Below, piece by piece: positions 10,406 to 21,568 of a stretch of DNA of 64,000 nt; position 1 is the first letter of the stretch; each line of letters starts with the position of its first letter. Source of the stretch: Valencia hispanica (taxonomy: Eukaryota > Chordata > Actinopteri > Cyprinodontiformes > Valenciidae). The notes under the pieces were generated by a model. The model saw nothing but the letters and a program-made list of their open reading frames with translations. It was not told the origin of the DNA and made no database searches. The stretch lies in the NCBI GenBank assembly GCA_963556495.2, contig OY747716.1:9767071-9831070 (forward strand), given 5' to 3'. Made by a program: the position numbers and the translations under genes.

Positions 10406-10929
10406 GGCAGCAAAACCATGGCAGCTTAAAATGAAACTGAAAGGAAATATTGGCACTGAAAATAAAAATTGACATTGGAAAATAAATAATGGCGTTCAAA
10501 AATGTATTTGTAACTGAAAATATTAATAATGACTAAAATAAATGTATTGAAAATTTCAGTATTGAAAGTGAAACAAAAGCTGAAAGTGAAATTTTTTTAA
10601 TGAAACTCAAAAAAATATACATTGAAACAAAGAGGTCACTTACAAACAGGTTTTCACACTTACATCTTTTTTTTTACAATGCCAATCTTCTTTTCAATGC
10701 CACCGTTTTTTTCCCTGCTGCTGCTTTTCAGCTTTATTCCTCTGTCACTGTTCTGGCGCCTGTTCACGCACACGAGAGGCGTATGGGATCAGAACAGTAT
10801 CACCTTGAAATGAAACTGAAAATAAATATTGGCATTGAAAATAAAAATTGGCATTGAAAAATATTATTGTAACTGAAAATATTAATTTTGAATCGGAAAT
10901 AAATCTAGTGAAAATTTTTGTTTTGAAAG

Positions 10930-11204
10930 TGAATTTTTTTTTACAATGCCAATCTTTTTTTACAATGCCAATCCTTTTTTACAATCCCAATCTTTTTTTA
11001 CAATGCTAATCCTTTTTTACAATGCCAATCACTTTTTTACAATGCCAATCTTTTTTTACAATGCCAATCCTTTTTTACAATCCCAATCTTTTTTTACAAT
11101 GCTAATCCTTTTTTACAATCCCAATCTTTTTTTACAATGCTAATCCTTTTTTACACTCCCAATCTTTTTTTACAATGCTAATCCTTTTTTACAATGCCAT
11201 CATT
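10930..11204. repeat. ~19-bp tandem repeat in left foldback arm
   Basis: About 14 copies of a unit like TTTTTACAATGCCAATCCT, with variants CAATCCCAATC and CAATGCTAATC. The inverse (GATTGGCATTGTAAAAAAA) occurs about four times at 13005-13080 in the right arm. The 65-codon ORF over the array is only translated repeat. Confidence 0.85.
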
Positions 11205-11365
11205 TTTTTCAGCTTCATTCAGGTGATACTGTTTTGACGCTTGTGTGTGCACGCGCATGAGGGGCGGGGCTTCAGACCCCCCATATGTTTGCATGAACGA
11301 GGCAGGAGGGAAACTCCGACTGTCCGAGTGGAATCAACATTTTCTTTGCTTCTAATGTGATTTGT

Positions 11366-12807
11366 GGAAGGTGATAATCTGCAGTTGGGGACCCGATTTA
11401 TGACAGTCTTTCTGTAGTCTTTTGAATCAAACATGTTTGATATTATCGCAAGTCCTAGTGTAGTCGTTGTGACGTAAATCAATCAACAACCAATAAAGCT
11501 GTTCTCACACAAGAGGAAGCACAAAGCTACAGATCCCGGCAGGGGTCAGGTGCAGAAATAATTTTTGAGGGGTAAGAATCTTTACCCTCGGTTTATTAAA
11601 CCATGCGCATGGACTCGTAATCTATTCCCTCCGTTCATTCAACTATGTGACTGTGTGGGGGTCCTGTCCGCTTACAGTGTAGGCTACCCTGGCTGTTTTG
11701 GGTTGTACTTTACTGCTATGGAACAATGGTTAATAAGCAGGATTACATTGTCGATGATGGTGGGTTCGAGTCCCATTTATGTTATCGTCTTGCACCTTGC
11801 CACATATAATTTTTTTTTTGTTCTTGCGGGAAAGTAGGCTATAAACATAGGTGTCATATTTATAAATAACAGTTTTGTACCCACCTATGGAGCATGGCAG
11901 GGTCTATACACAACAAATACAATATTTGTGTTCCATGGCTGAGTAATGGGCCATAAATTAAAAAGTGTATGCCAACCTTGCCCCCTGGAATACAGGCACA
12001 AACCAGCGCTATCTGTGCATCTGCATGGAGCAAGTGGTACAGCATAAACACCTTGCATTAAAAAAATATGAGTTAACCAGTTACTTGATGATACAGTACC
12101 CACTTTGAATGCAAGTCTTTATTTGACATAACATTAATCTTGGCAAAGAATGCTACAACATTCGCACATAAAGAAACTGTATAATGCTGAGCATAATGGG
12201 AGGAATTTTGCGGGAAGCTAAAATAGCCTAGGTGTGGTCTTAAATAGTGTCCCAACCAGATTCAGTGTTTATGAAATCTTTAGTCTGAGACTAAAAAACT
12301 GTTAACCCAAGTCTTTAGATGTGAGCTGATAATCTTTAAGAATCTTTTCTAAATCGTTTCAAAGTCTCTAGGTGTACAGAAAGCATAATGTGGTTTGTGG
12401 AATAATAATAATTAAAAAATAAGATATAAACGGTTTCTTCTCAGTTTGCCATGGCAGTCGGTGCGCATTACCGCCACCTTCTGGTTTAGAGTGTGTGTGA
12501 CAATTACGTTTTGCAATCTAATAATAAAAAAAGGAGTATCAGTGTTGTTAGCTTTGCTTACTCCAGTCTTAATGGATTTGTTAACGTTATTAAAATATAT
12601 TGTAAATATGTATTGTGGATCTGAAATGAATACAGTTATTTAATATCGTATATATAGTGTGTATTTACATCCCTTCATACCACACTGTCTGTAATGAGGA
12701 GAACCTCCAACAAAGACAGGCTACACAACCATAAAACTTTATCACAAAGACTCCTAGTCTACTGGTCAGTAGAAGAAACTAAGAAGAAACCGTTTATGTC
12801 TTTTTTT
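11366..12807. other. Foldback spacer; tRNA-like stretch near 11715-11780
   Basis: No protein domain was recognised. Around 11763 there is a perfect B-box-like GGTTCGAGTCCC preceded ~44 bases earlier by TGGAACAATGGTTAA, which resembles an A box. The implied acceptor stem does not pair, so this is at best the head of a tRNA-derived SINE. A phrase ATAATGTGGTTTGTGGAA near 12387 repeats part of the inner arm edge. Confidence 0.3.
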
Positions 12808-13285
12808 CTTCCACAAACCACATTATTAGCAATGTAAATGTCCTGATGTTTCTCGTGTCTCGCCTCAGACAGTCGGAGTTTCCCTCCTGCCTCGTTCCTG
12901 CAAGCATATGGGGGGCTGAAGCCCCGCCCCTCATGCACGTGCACACACAAGCGTCAAAACAGTATCACCTGAATGAAGCTGAAAAAAATTATGGCATTGA
13001 AAAAAAGATTAGTATAGTAAAAAAGATTGGCATTGTAAAAAAAGATTGGCATTGTAAAAAAAGATTGGCATTGTAAAAAAAATGAAAGTTTGAAAACTTG
13101 AGTTATTTCTTTCAATGCATATACATGAGTTTCATAGAAAAAAAAATCACTTTCAATACAAAAATTTTCATTAGATTTATTTCAGATTCAAAATTAATAT
13201 TTTCAGTTACAATAATATTTTTCAATGCCAATATTTATTTTCAGTTTCATTTCAAGGTGATACTGTTTTGATCCCATAGAGGCGG

Positions 13286-13594
13286 GGCTTCAGAGCCGCA
13301 TGTCACTTGCTTTCAGCTGTCAGTGAGTGGCCCGTTTTTTCGACCCATTATCTAAGCCGGCAAATAAAGGGTACTTCTACCTCTTCTATATATCTGTAAT
13401 TCTAAGATGTCCTTGTATAACAGCAAAATCCATTGCTTTAACTTTCTGTAATTTTTAATTTGATATAACAGTAAAATTAGTTACAGTTTTTTTATTCCTT
13501 TCTTCTCATTCACTATTCAAATGTACAGGGACCTATTGCACCTGACTCAAGTGGTGATCTGGTCGGTTAAGATGCATCATCTGCATGTCTGAGT
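13286..13594. other. Unannotated sequence
   Basis: Nothing recognised between the foldback arm and the SINE. Confidence 0.4.
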
Positions 13595-13828
13595 TCCAGG
13601 GTTAGGTAGTTGTCTTACAATCAGAAGGTTGTAGGTTTGATTCTAGCTTCCTCCTCGCTGTGCCCCTGGGCAAGGAACTTTACCCCAAGTTGCTTACTGA
13701 GCTCTGTATCGGTGCGTATAAATGTGTGCGCGTTTGTGTGAATGGATGAATCTGGCTCCAGTGTAAAGTGCTTTGAGTGATCAGTATGGCTAGAAAAGCG
13801 CTATATTAGTTCGGTCCATTTACCATTA
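13595..13828 (+). mobile_element. tRNA-derived SINE, most complete copy
   Basis: The head has GGTAGTTGTCTTACAATCAG and a B-box-like GGTTTGATTCTAG. The body contains TGCCCCTGGGCAAGGAACTT, and the tail GTAAAGTGCTTTGAGTGATC, AGAAAAGCGCTATATTAGTT and CCATTTACCATT. Same family as 1653-1869 and 28578-28750. Confidence 0.75.
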
Positions 13829-14084
13829 ATTATCTTAACTCAGCGTATGTCCTGTCGCCTAGCAACCGTGACGGCACTTAACACAAGTTGGTATTATAGA
13901 CCTTGAAATCTTATTTATTTAAATTATTATTTAATGAGTCCTATTTAACTCTTCAAATTAATTATTTAAATTATGTAATATTTTTTTAATCAAAATTTTC
14001 TATTAAGAAAACGTGTCTGCAAATGACAAAAACTTAACAAAACAAACTTTTCATTTTTGTACAGCCAAAATTTAATAAGAATAA
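13829..14084. other. AT-rich sequence
   Basis: Nothing recognised; runs of A/T and ATTATTTAAAT motifs. Confidence 0.3.
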
Positions 14085-14215
14085 GAAGAATAAGAATAAT
14101 AATACACATTATTTGTAAGCGCCTTTCCAGACTCTCAAGGTCGCTGTACATCAATAACATTAAAACACAATAAACAAAGGTTAGAAATGGTACAAGCAAA
14201 TCAACATATAAAATA
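14085..14215 (-). mobile_element. LINE 3' tail fragment
   Basis: The phrase TTGTAAGCGCCTTTCCAGAC with CTCAAGGTCGCTGTACA is, on the minus strand, the AGCGACCTTGAGAG...AAAGGCGCTTACAAATAA tail typical of fish LINEs. No coding sequence. Confidence 0.45.
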
Positions 14216-14309
14216 CAGATGAGGTCTCTGTACACCAATAACAAGTCAACACAAAGGTAATATACTCATATTTAAACTGTAGCCTACTTCTCACTTTGTC
14301 CTGCTTGTT

Positions 14310-14510
14310 CTTCTTACAATGGAGGCCGAAGTGGTGACCCGGATCATCCCCAAATTCGAATCACTTGTTCCGTGTCCCATTGCAGACATTTCCTGAAGAT
14401 TTCATCAAAATCCATCCATTCCCTTTTGAGTTATGTCGCTAACTAACAAACAAGCAAGCAAACAAACAGACAAACAGTGGCGAAAACATAACCTTCTTGG
14501 AGGAGGTGAA
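14310..14510 (+). mobile_element. RTE/Rex3-like 3' tail fragment
   Basis: Contains TCAAAATCCATCCATTC, TTGAGTTATGTCGCTAACTA, a run of CAAACAAGCAAG-type repeats and GGCGAAAACATAACC, then TTGGAGGAGG. This is the 3' tail layout of fish RTE-clade (Rex3-like) LINEs. A short inverse fragment of a similar tail lies at 32545-32598. Confidence 0.5.
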
Positions 14511-14519
14511 AATCTCCCG

Positions 14520-14730
14520 CTATGCCCACAATGAATGTTGGGATGACATGGGCTGAAAAGAATACACCAGACCTGTCCTTCAAATTCAGGGAGAAGAAGG
14601 AAGTGTTTGTGGGCAGAATTTGGAGGAGCCTTCAAATTTGGACAGCCTCTGTCACGTCGCTGTGACGTAATTAGCCTTAGAATTCGGCCTTCGAAGGATG
14701 CAGCCTCTGAATTTGGACAGTGCCAAAAAC
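14520..14730. repeat. MITE-like repeat with inverted ends
   Basis: The ends CCTGTCCTTCAAATTCAGGG (near 14571) and CCTCTGAATTTGGACAGTG (near 14704) are inverted imperfect repeats. Inside are CACGTCGCTGTGACGTAATT and CCTTCGAAGGATG, both short palindromes. Non-coding. Confidence 0.45.
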
Positions 14731-16189
14731 GCACTGACATTAACATTATTATACATTGTAGAATATTGCTGGAAAAAAACAAAACAAATGAACTGAAATT
14801 GTTTTGTTGAAAGTGAAAAAAAAACATTCACAGAAACTGCCTGACAGTTCTTGTGTATGCATTTGGAAAGACAACCTTAAGCTGGGTATACTTACACACG
14901 CATCCACACACACACCACCAGCGGTGTGTTATCACTGTTACATCCATTAAAACTGTGTCACAGCCATAATCGTAACAACTGTAGGACAGCCATGGCTTTA
15001 GCCACAATCAGAGTGACAGCTATGTCCTCCCAAGGCTGCTGTCATTATCAGAGCTTGTCTGTCTCAGTCTGTCTTGGCAGTGGGAGAACTAACAGTGAGC
15101 GAAAAGGAAAACTATCTTGTCTGGTTTCCCTCCTGCAGTACAGATTTCTGTCCATCTTCACCAGCTGAGGGTGATGTGATGGTAACTGAAGTGGTCCTCT
15201 GTCACATTTCAAGTCAGCGTTTTTCTATGTCCCTGAGGCAATGTGTTAGAGCTTATTGGAAGTAAATGTTAAATAACTGTTTACATATAAATTATTTCCT
15301 TTTTTTCCCAAATAGGAACAAGCATAAATGCCATGGATATATCCTCCCTGCCGTTTTACATGCACCTGCTTGTTTTCTCGTGTTCTCTGTGTTTACCTTA
15401 ACTGCATTGCAGTGATTGAATTCTTAATCTCGCATTTACATAATGCTCAACTTTTGTTGTCATCTTCCTAATATAACATCTTAAAAGCCCTTTTTTTTAT
15501 TTTTTAGCCAGTTATCAACATTATCATTTACATTAGTAAAAACATTTTTCTGAATATAAGTTGTCAAAACTTTCACACAATTAATTTAAAAGGTCAGTAA
15601 TGCTGTGTGCAATAGTCAGAAGGAAATTCAAAACCACACAATCTCTCCTTTAAAACCAGGATCTGGAAAGCTTTGATGGTGACGATATGTGGGTTAAATT
15701 GATAAAATGTCTTCTTTTTTAAGTGGCCCTAGAGGCCTTAACTTGTAAGTGGATAGAACAGAAATGGAAAGAGAAGTTGGTGAAGACATGCGGTAAGTGA
15801 CTCAAACTCAAACAGCCGCTTTGAGGACCGAGGCACCTGTATATGGGGCGCCCGTTCCAACACTACGCCACACAACGTCCTGACATTTCTAAAAAAACAT
15901 ATTACATTGTTCTACTACAAAACCTCAATGAAAGAGACTGTGTACAGAGGATATGGGACATATAGACACTACAAAGCCAGACTGACTATTTCTGATGCTG
16001 TGTTCAAATGAAGAGCTTAGCCTAGTTTAACCATTTCTAATTGTGAAACACCCCAAAAAATGAGTAACGTCATCCAGCAGTGGCTCTGTAGAAATCAATG
16101 ACAGAAAATTTGAAAAACACTGAACAAGTATGGCTTGTTTAGAAGAATAGAGTGGAAAACCAGCTTTACAGAACAATGACTCATCAACA
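14731..16189. other. Unannotated sequence
   Basis: No gene, RNA or repeat recognised over this ~1.5 kb; short ORFs look random. Confidence 0.4.
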
Positions 16190-16270
16190 ACAGACTGGTT
16201 GAAAAAGAAAATAATCAAGGAGCTGCAATGGTCCAGTCAAAGTCAAGACATCAACCTGATTGACATGTTG
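16190..16270 (+). pseudogene. Possible Tc1 transposase scrap
   Basis: ATGGTCCAGTCAAAGTCAAG then ACATCAACCTGATTGACATG resembles the Tc1 stretch coding WPSQSPDLNPIE, with substitutions and shifts. No further support. Confidence 0.25.
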
Positions 16271-17366
16271 GCAGCTTCCACAGATGTAAACAAGTAATGT
16301 TCTCAAGTCCGAGTCAAGCCTCAAGCTTTTATTGACTGAAATAAAGATTTTTTCCTCTACTTAATCAGAAAGACTCCATTGCTGTATGTTAGTGTAAAAC
16401 AATTGGAAAACTGTTGCCAGCTGTTTAGAATTTACCTTTTAAGATTAGATTAAGTTTAATATTTACTACCTTAGAAATATGAGTTTGCTTCTGTATTTAA
16501 AGAAGAATAATAGAAGTAAATTAACACCTTCAAACACTGAATTTCTGAAAGATTGAAACAATTTTATTCTGTATTTCATGTGTATATATCGTCCCCGTTT
16601 TTCACTATATACTGGGTTAGGGTTTGAGCGTTTTCTTATCTTCACTCTGAGTTGAAGGATTTATACTATTATGTTCTAAATCTAAATACAGAATCTTCAT
16701 TGCTCAGTCTAAACAGCAAGTCTTCCACAGTAAGCTATTTATAAAACAAACAGGAAGCGCTTTTGTTTTGAAAAGCTGTGTTAGCAATGACACCACTAGT
16801 TTAACAGAGAGAGAATGTTGGAGGTAAATTAGGTTCATTTTCTTCCCAAATAATCCAGTCATAGTGCAGCATTCAGTTTGAGAGACAATCATGTGGTCAT
16901 TATTGTGAAGCTACAGCTAACATCAACTGACTGTTATGACCTATTAACAGCCAGTCAGCATCAGCAGCTAATAATTCGAGGACATACTTTCCCAGTAAAA
17001 CATGCTCATGTGGTGCATCCCCTGTTGCTGCTGAAGTCTTTCTTTATTCGGTAAAGAAAGTAAATAAGAGTTGAGTGTCAGATCATGAGTCCTAGTTAGT
17101 TCTTGGGTACAAGTCTAAGTCAATTCTCTGTTTTTGTGACTCAAATGAGCTCAAGTGTCTGAAACTCAAATCATTGGGTGTTTCTCAATGTCAAGGCGCA
17201 TTGGTTGAGAGGACACTGTCCTTCCTTGGTCAAAAAAAACAGTTAAATGGAACAGACTTACCTTACGTGACCACGGCGGCCCAGAGCCCGCCTTTTGCTT
17301 ATGTTTGCTTACTTGACCCAAAGCATTCTGACACAGAGCACACCTTTATCCCACAGGAGCTTTAGA
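16271..17366. other. Unannotated sequence
   Basis: No gene recognised. Two short inverse phrases (CTCAAGTCCGAGTCAAGCC near 16299 and GTACAAGTCTAAGTCAATTC near 17107) could be edges of an old repeat, but no boundary was found. Confidence 0.35.
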
Positions 17367-17667
17367 GTGGACCCCTGCCTATTTACGGATTCACCATGTT
17401 TTGTTCTGTGGAATGTGACTCAAAGTTATTTGCGGAATTTTTCATAGCGTATATTTAAAATATTCGGAAGAAAATGCAGTTTGGGAAGCTGAAATATCTG
17501 GGTGCAATGCTGCTTGACTCGTTATTGGCTGGCGAGCAGCCAATCCAGGAGAGCCATTTAGTTTCCCCTGGCACTGATTGGCTGTACTCACAAGATGGGA
17601 CACCCTGTAAGGAAGACTGTAAATATTAGCTTCTGCTGTAGCGCTGAGACGGTGTCCACTGAGTGTA

Positions 17668-19070
17668 CAGTGGCTTGCAAAAGTATTCGGTCCCCTTGAA
17701 CTTTTCCACATTTTGTCACATTACAGCCACAAACATGAATCAATTTTATTGGAATTCCACGTGAAAGACCAATACAAAGTGGTGTACACGTCAGAAGTGG
17801 AACGAAAATCATAAATGATTCCAAACATTTTTTACAAATAAATAACTGAAAAGGGGGGTGTGCGTAATTATTCAGCCCCCTGAGTCAATACTTTGTAGAA
17901 CCACCTTTTGCTGCACTTACAGCTGCCAGTCTTTTAGGGTATGTCTCTACCAGCTTTGCACATCTAGAGACTGAAATTCTTGCCCATTCTTCTTTGGAAA
18001 ACAGCTCCAGCTCAGTCAGATTAGATGGACAGCGTTTGTGAACAGCAGTTTTCAGATCTTGACACAGATTCTCGATTGGATTTAGATCTGGACTTTGACT
18101 GGGCCATTCTAACCCATAAATATGTTTTGTTTTAAACCATTCCATTGTTGCCCTGGCTTTATGTTTAGGGTCGTTGTCCTGCTGGAAGGTGAACCTCCGC
18201 CCCAGTCTCAAGTCTTTTGCAGACTCCAAGAGGTTTTCTTCCAAGATTGCCCTGTATTTGGCTCCATCCATCTTCCCATCAACTCTGACCAGCTTCCCTG
18301 TCCCTGCTGAAGAGAAGCACCCCCAGAGCATGATGCTGCCACCACCATATTTGACAGTGGGGATGGTGTGTTCAGAGTGATGTGCAGTGTTAGTTTTCTG
18401 CCACACATAGCGTTTTGCGTTTTTTTGAGCTGTAGATCTCTGCAGCTCGTCCAGAGTCACCATGGGCCTCTTGGCTGCATTTCTGATCAGCGCTCTCCTT
18501 GTTCGGCCTGTGAGTTTAGGTGGACGGCCTTGTCTTGGTAGGTTTACAGTTGTGCCATACTCCTTCCATTTCTGAATGATCACTTGAACAGCGCTCCGTG
18601 GAATAATCAAGGCTTGGGAAATCTTTTTGTAGCCTAAGCCTGCTTTAAATTTCTCAATAACTTTATCCCTGACCTGTCTGGTGTGTTCTTTGGACTTCAT
18701 GGTGTTGTTGCTCCCAACATTCTCTTAGACAACCTCTGAGGCCGTCACAGGGCAGCTGTATTTGTACTGACATTAGATTACACACACGTGCACTCTATTT
18801 AGTCATTAGCACTCATCAGACAATGTCTATGGGCAACTGACTGCACTCAGACCAAAGGGGGCTGAATAATTACGCACACCCCACTTTTCAGTTATTTATT
18901 TGTAAGAAATGTTTGGAATCATGTATGATTTTCGTTCCACTTCTGACGTGCACACCACTTTGTATTGCTCTTTCACATGGAATTCCAATAAAATTGATTC
19001 ATGTTTGTGGCTGTAATGTGACAAAATGTGAAAAAAGTTCAAGGGGGCCGAATACTTTTGCAAGCCACTG
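17668..19070 (-). mobile_element. Tc1-type transposon, complete ends, TA flanks
   Basis: The element is 1403 bp, flanked by TA at 17666-17667 and 19071-19072. Its ends are CAGTGGCTTGCAAAAGTATT and the exact complement, and the inverted repeats extend ~215 bp with few mismatches (ends near 17880 and 18860). The transposase gene is on the minus strand and has lost an internal segment. It is nested in interspersed repeat copy B. Related sequence: remnants at 6170-6671 and 50390-50590. Confidence 0.9.
17885..18700 (-). CDS. Tc1 transposase (DD34E type), internally deleted
   Basis: A 271-aa open frame against ~340 aa for typical Tc1 transposases. The N-terminal paired-like DNA-binding region is present (KKISQALIIPRSAV, KWKEYGTTVNLPRQGRP, and the second HTH TRRALIRNAAKRPMVTLDEL). 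It then jumps from about residue 90 (LQRSTAQ) to KNAKRYVWQKTNTAHH, skipping ~70 residues in frame, including the first catalytic Asp (the DE(S/T)K region). The second Asp (FQQDNDPKH) and the Glu (SPDLNPIENL) remain, 34 residues apart. The start is the Met of MKSKEHTRQVRDKV. A protein of this shape could bind the ends but should not cut. Confidence 0.85.
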   Translation of the reverse strand: MKSKEHTRQVRDKVIEKFKAGLGYKKISQALIIPRSAVQVIIQKWKEYGTTVNLPRQGRPPKLTGRTRRALIRNAAKRPMVTLDELQRSTAQKNAKRYVWQKTNTAHHSEHTIPTVKYGGGSIMLWGCFSSAGTGKLVRVDGKMDGAKYRAILEENLLESAKDLRLGRRFTFQQDNDPKHKARATMEWFKTKHIYGLEWPSQSPDLNPIENLCQDLKTAVHKRCPSNLTELELFSKEEWARISVSRCAKLVETYPKRLAAVSAAKGGSTKY

Positions 19071-19199
19071 TATTTATGCATATTAAGGTGTATATGGAAT
19101 GTGAACTATAAAATAGGATGTTATAAGCATTTTTAGGGGAGGTCTCAGGTATTTGCAGACTTTAACACCCCCTCTCGAATACAAGGTCTCAACTGTATT

Positions 19200-19398
19200 C
19201 AAATACTGAATAATGTTGTGGGGTGAGATCTGCTGTGTGTTTTTTTAAGGTTAGATGCATAACGATTTAAGAAGTCTGAAGAAAATACATGATTGTTATT
19301 ATGCCCTGATATGTGAAGTGATGAGAGAGGTCGTTCTTCCTTCTTACTGTGACTTTGGTTCATGTTAGCTGTAGAAGCTGTCTACATCCAAGTAGTCC
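19200..19398. other. Unannotated sequence
   Basis: Nothing recognised. Confidence 0.3.
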
Positions 19399-19779
19399 TT
19401 ACAGAAAAGTCACCTAAGTTAAACATGTTCGTTATATGGGATCACATGCTATCCCATGTAGTACCTGTTAAACCACATGTGTAGCACACACGGACTTCAC
19501 ATGTATGGATTTACATGAGTTTCACACATTTTTCACATGTAACCCACATGGGCTTCACATGTAATTGCACATGGTTTTACATTCAATTCAATTCAATTCA
19601 AAAATACTTTATTGATCCTAGAGGGAAATTAAGTGTTGGTATAACTCATATAAGTAATTATTTAAGGAGTTGTTGTAGATCATGATGGCTGTGGGCAGGA
19701 AGGATTTCCCTTAGCGGTCTGTATTGCAGCGAAACTGAAGAAGCCTCCGACTGAAGACGCTCTGTTGTTGTATGACAGT

Positions 19780-20886
19780 CTAATGAAGAGGATGCTCAGG
19801 GTTGTCCATAATTTTTCTGATTTTGTGAAGAATCCTTCTTTGCATCATCATCTCCAGATGTTCCACAGTTGTCCAAAGAACAGAACCAGCCTTCTTTATC
19901 AGGTTGTTTAGCCTTTTTAAATCCCTGGCTCTGATGCTGCTACCCCAACAGATGACGGCTGAAGAGATTACACTCTCCACAACATACTTGTAGAAGATCT
20001 CCAGCATCGTGCTGCAAACCTGGAAGGACCTAAGCTTCCTCAAGAAGTACAGTCTGCTCTGTCCCTTCTTGTAGACAGCTTCACTGTTCAGTCTCCAGTC
20101 CAGTCTGTTGTCAAGGTGAACTCCGAGGTATTTATATTCCTCAACCACCTCCACTTCTTCTCCCATGATGGAAACAGTGTTTGACTTATCCCTGTTTCTT
20201 CTGAAATCTACAATCATCTCCTTTGTTTTGTTCACATTCAAGGTGAGACGATTGTTTCCACACCATGTCACAAAGCGGTCCACCAGCTCTCTGTATTCAG
20301 CTTCTTGTCCATCTCTGATACACCCGACAATTGCAGAGTCATCTGAGTATTTCTGCAGATGACAGGTCTCTGATTTGTACTGGAAGTCTGAGGTGTACAG
20401 AGGGAAAAGGAATGGTGAGAGTACGGTCCCCTCTGGTGCTCCTGTGCTGCTGACCACCTGGTTTGACACAAAATTCTTCAGTCTCACAAATTGTGGTCTG
20501 TTGGTCAGGTAGTCATTGATCCAGGCTATTGTTGAGGGCTCCACCTGTGTCTTCAGGAGTTTCTGACAAAGCAAATCAGGTTGAATTGTGTTAAATGCAC
20601 TGGAGAAATCAAAAAACATGATCCTCACAGTACTGCCTGATTTGTCCAGATGACAGTGGGTTGGTTGAAGCAGGTGGATGATGCCATCTTCAACTCCAAC
20701 TCCACAGCGATAAGCAAACTGCAGTGGGTCCTGATACGTTCTTGTTTGCTTACTCAGGGGTGCCAACAGGAGTCTCTCCAGGACCTTCATGATGTGGGAT
20801 GTCAGGGCAACAGGTCTATAGTCATTGATGACTGATGGGTGAGTTCTTTTTGGTACTGGAACAAGGTAGGATGTCTTCCACAACAC
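19780..20886 (-). pseudogene. LINE reverse transcriptase domain
   Basis: A 368-codon open frame covering most of the RT. Motifs in order: SVINDYRPVALTSHIMKVLE, QFAYRCGVGVEDGI, FFDFSSAFNTIQ (RT motif A Asp), GAPEGTVLSPFLF (motif B), LQKYSDDSAIVG (YxDD active site, near 20340), NKTKEMIVDFRR and YKYLGVHLDN. The C-terminal part (RSRLYFLRKLRSF-like, WGSSIRARDLKRLNNLIKKA) is intact to the stop. Upstream coding (20961-21158) lies in another frame, so frameshifts separate it from the endonuclease. Function: target-primed reverse transcription, if complete. Confidence 0.85.
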
Positions 20887-21568
20887 AGGAACCTTCTCCT
20901 GAGTTAGGCTAAGGTTGAAGAGGTGCTGCAGAATCCCACAGAGCTGCTCTGCACAGGCCTTCAGGACTCTGGGGCTGCACCATCTGGACCTGCAGCCTTG
21001 TTCCGGTTCAGTTTCTCCATCTGCCTCTTCACCTGACTTTTGGAGACAGAAAAGTGGGAGGGGGAGGCAAAGGGGGTAGCAGCATTTCCTGACTTGGTTG
21101 AAGTCAAACTTGTGGAATCAGAAGAGTCCATGGCTGAGGTGAAGGATAAAACATCCACGGTGTAACAGGAAAGCTGTTGATCAGAGGAGAGTGGGATTTC
21201 TGTTTGGCTGGGAACAGGAGAGGGGGATGCTCAGCTAGTTCCTGAACTGAACCTGTTGAAGAATATGTTCAGTTCATTGGCTCTGTCCAGACTTCCATCT
21301 ATCTAATCCTTCCTGTCCTTAAAACCTGTGATCTTTCTCATTCCTGACCAGACATCTCGGATATTGTTCCTCTGTAGTTTGTTCTCCAGCTTCTTCCTGT
21401 ATGCCTCTTTGCTGTCTACGATCTTGACCTTAAGCTTATATAGTCAGTCACACACTCAGTCATGGCATTGATGTCCTCTTCATGTGCTTGGCAAAGAGTC
21501 ATCCAGTCTGTGGTTGCAAAAAAACCCTGCAGGGCTTCTTCAGCTTCCTGTGACCATTTTCTCACAGT

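Larger units (their letters stand above)
10427..13285. mobile_element. Large foldback (inverted-repeat) element
   Basis: Two long arms are inverted complements. The left arm (about 10427-11365) contains two direct copies of a unit that starts near 10427 and again near 10803 (ATGAAACTGAAA...GGCATTGAAAAT). The right arm (about 12808-13285) holds one unit in reverse. Shared blocks include GTGATACTGTTTTGACGC with its complement GCGTCAAAACAGTATCACC, GGCAGGAGGGAAACTCCGAC with its complement, and ATGTGATTTGTGGAAG at the inner edge. Arms carry a ~19-bp tandem repeat around CAATGCCAATC. The spacer (11366-12807) has no recognisable transposase. Confidence 0.7.
17367..19199 (+). repeat. Interspersed repeat, copy B, split by a Tc1 element
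   Basis: The outer parts (17367-17667 and 19071-19199) form one copy of the repeat also seen at 9611-10405 and 55805-56232. Blocks shared with copy C include GCAGCCAATCCAGGAG and GATTGGCTGTACTC. The Tc1 element at 17668-19070 sits at a TA in the sequence GAGTGTA|TTTATGCAT; copy C is uninterrupted there (GTGGGTATCAATGCAT), which gives a paralogous empty site. Confidence 0.65.

Noticed and set aside
10946..11143. ORF of 65 codons with repeated FFYNANP-like units
   Set aside because: It is only translation of the 19-bp tandem repeat.
10900..11210. Regular short repeats considered as a CRISPR array
   Set aside because: Units are contiguous without unique spacers, and the organism is a vertebrate.
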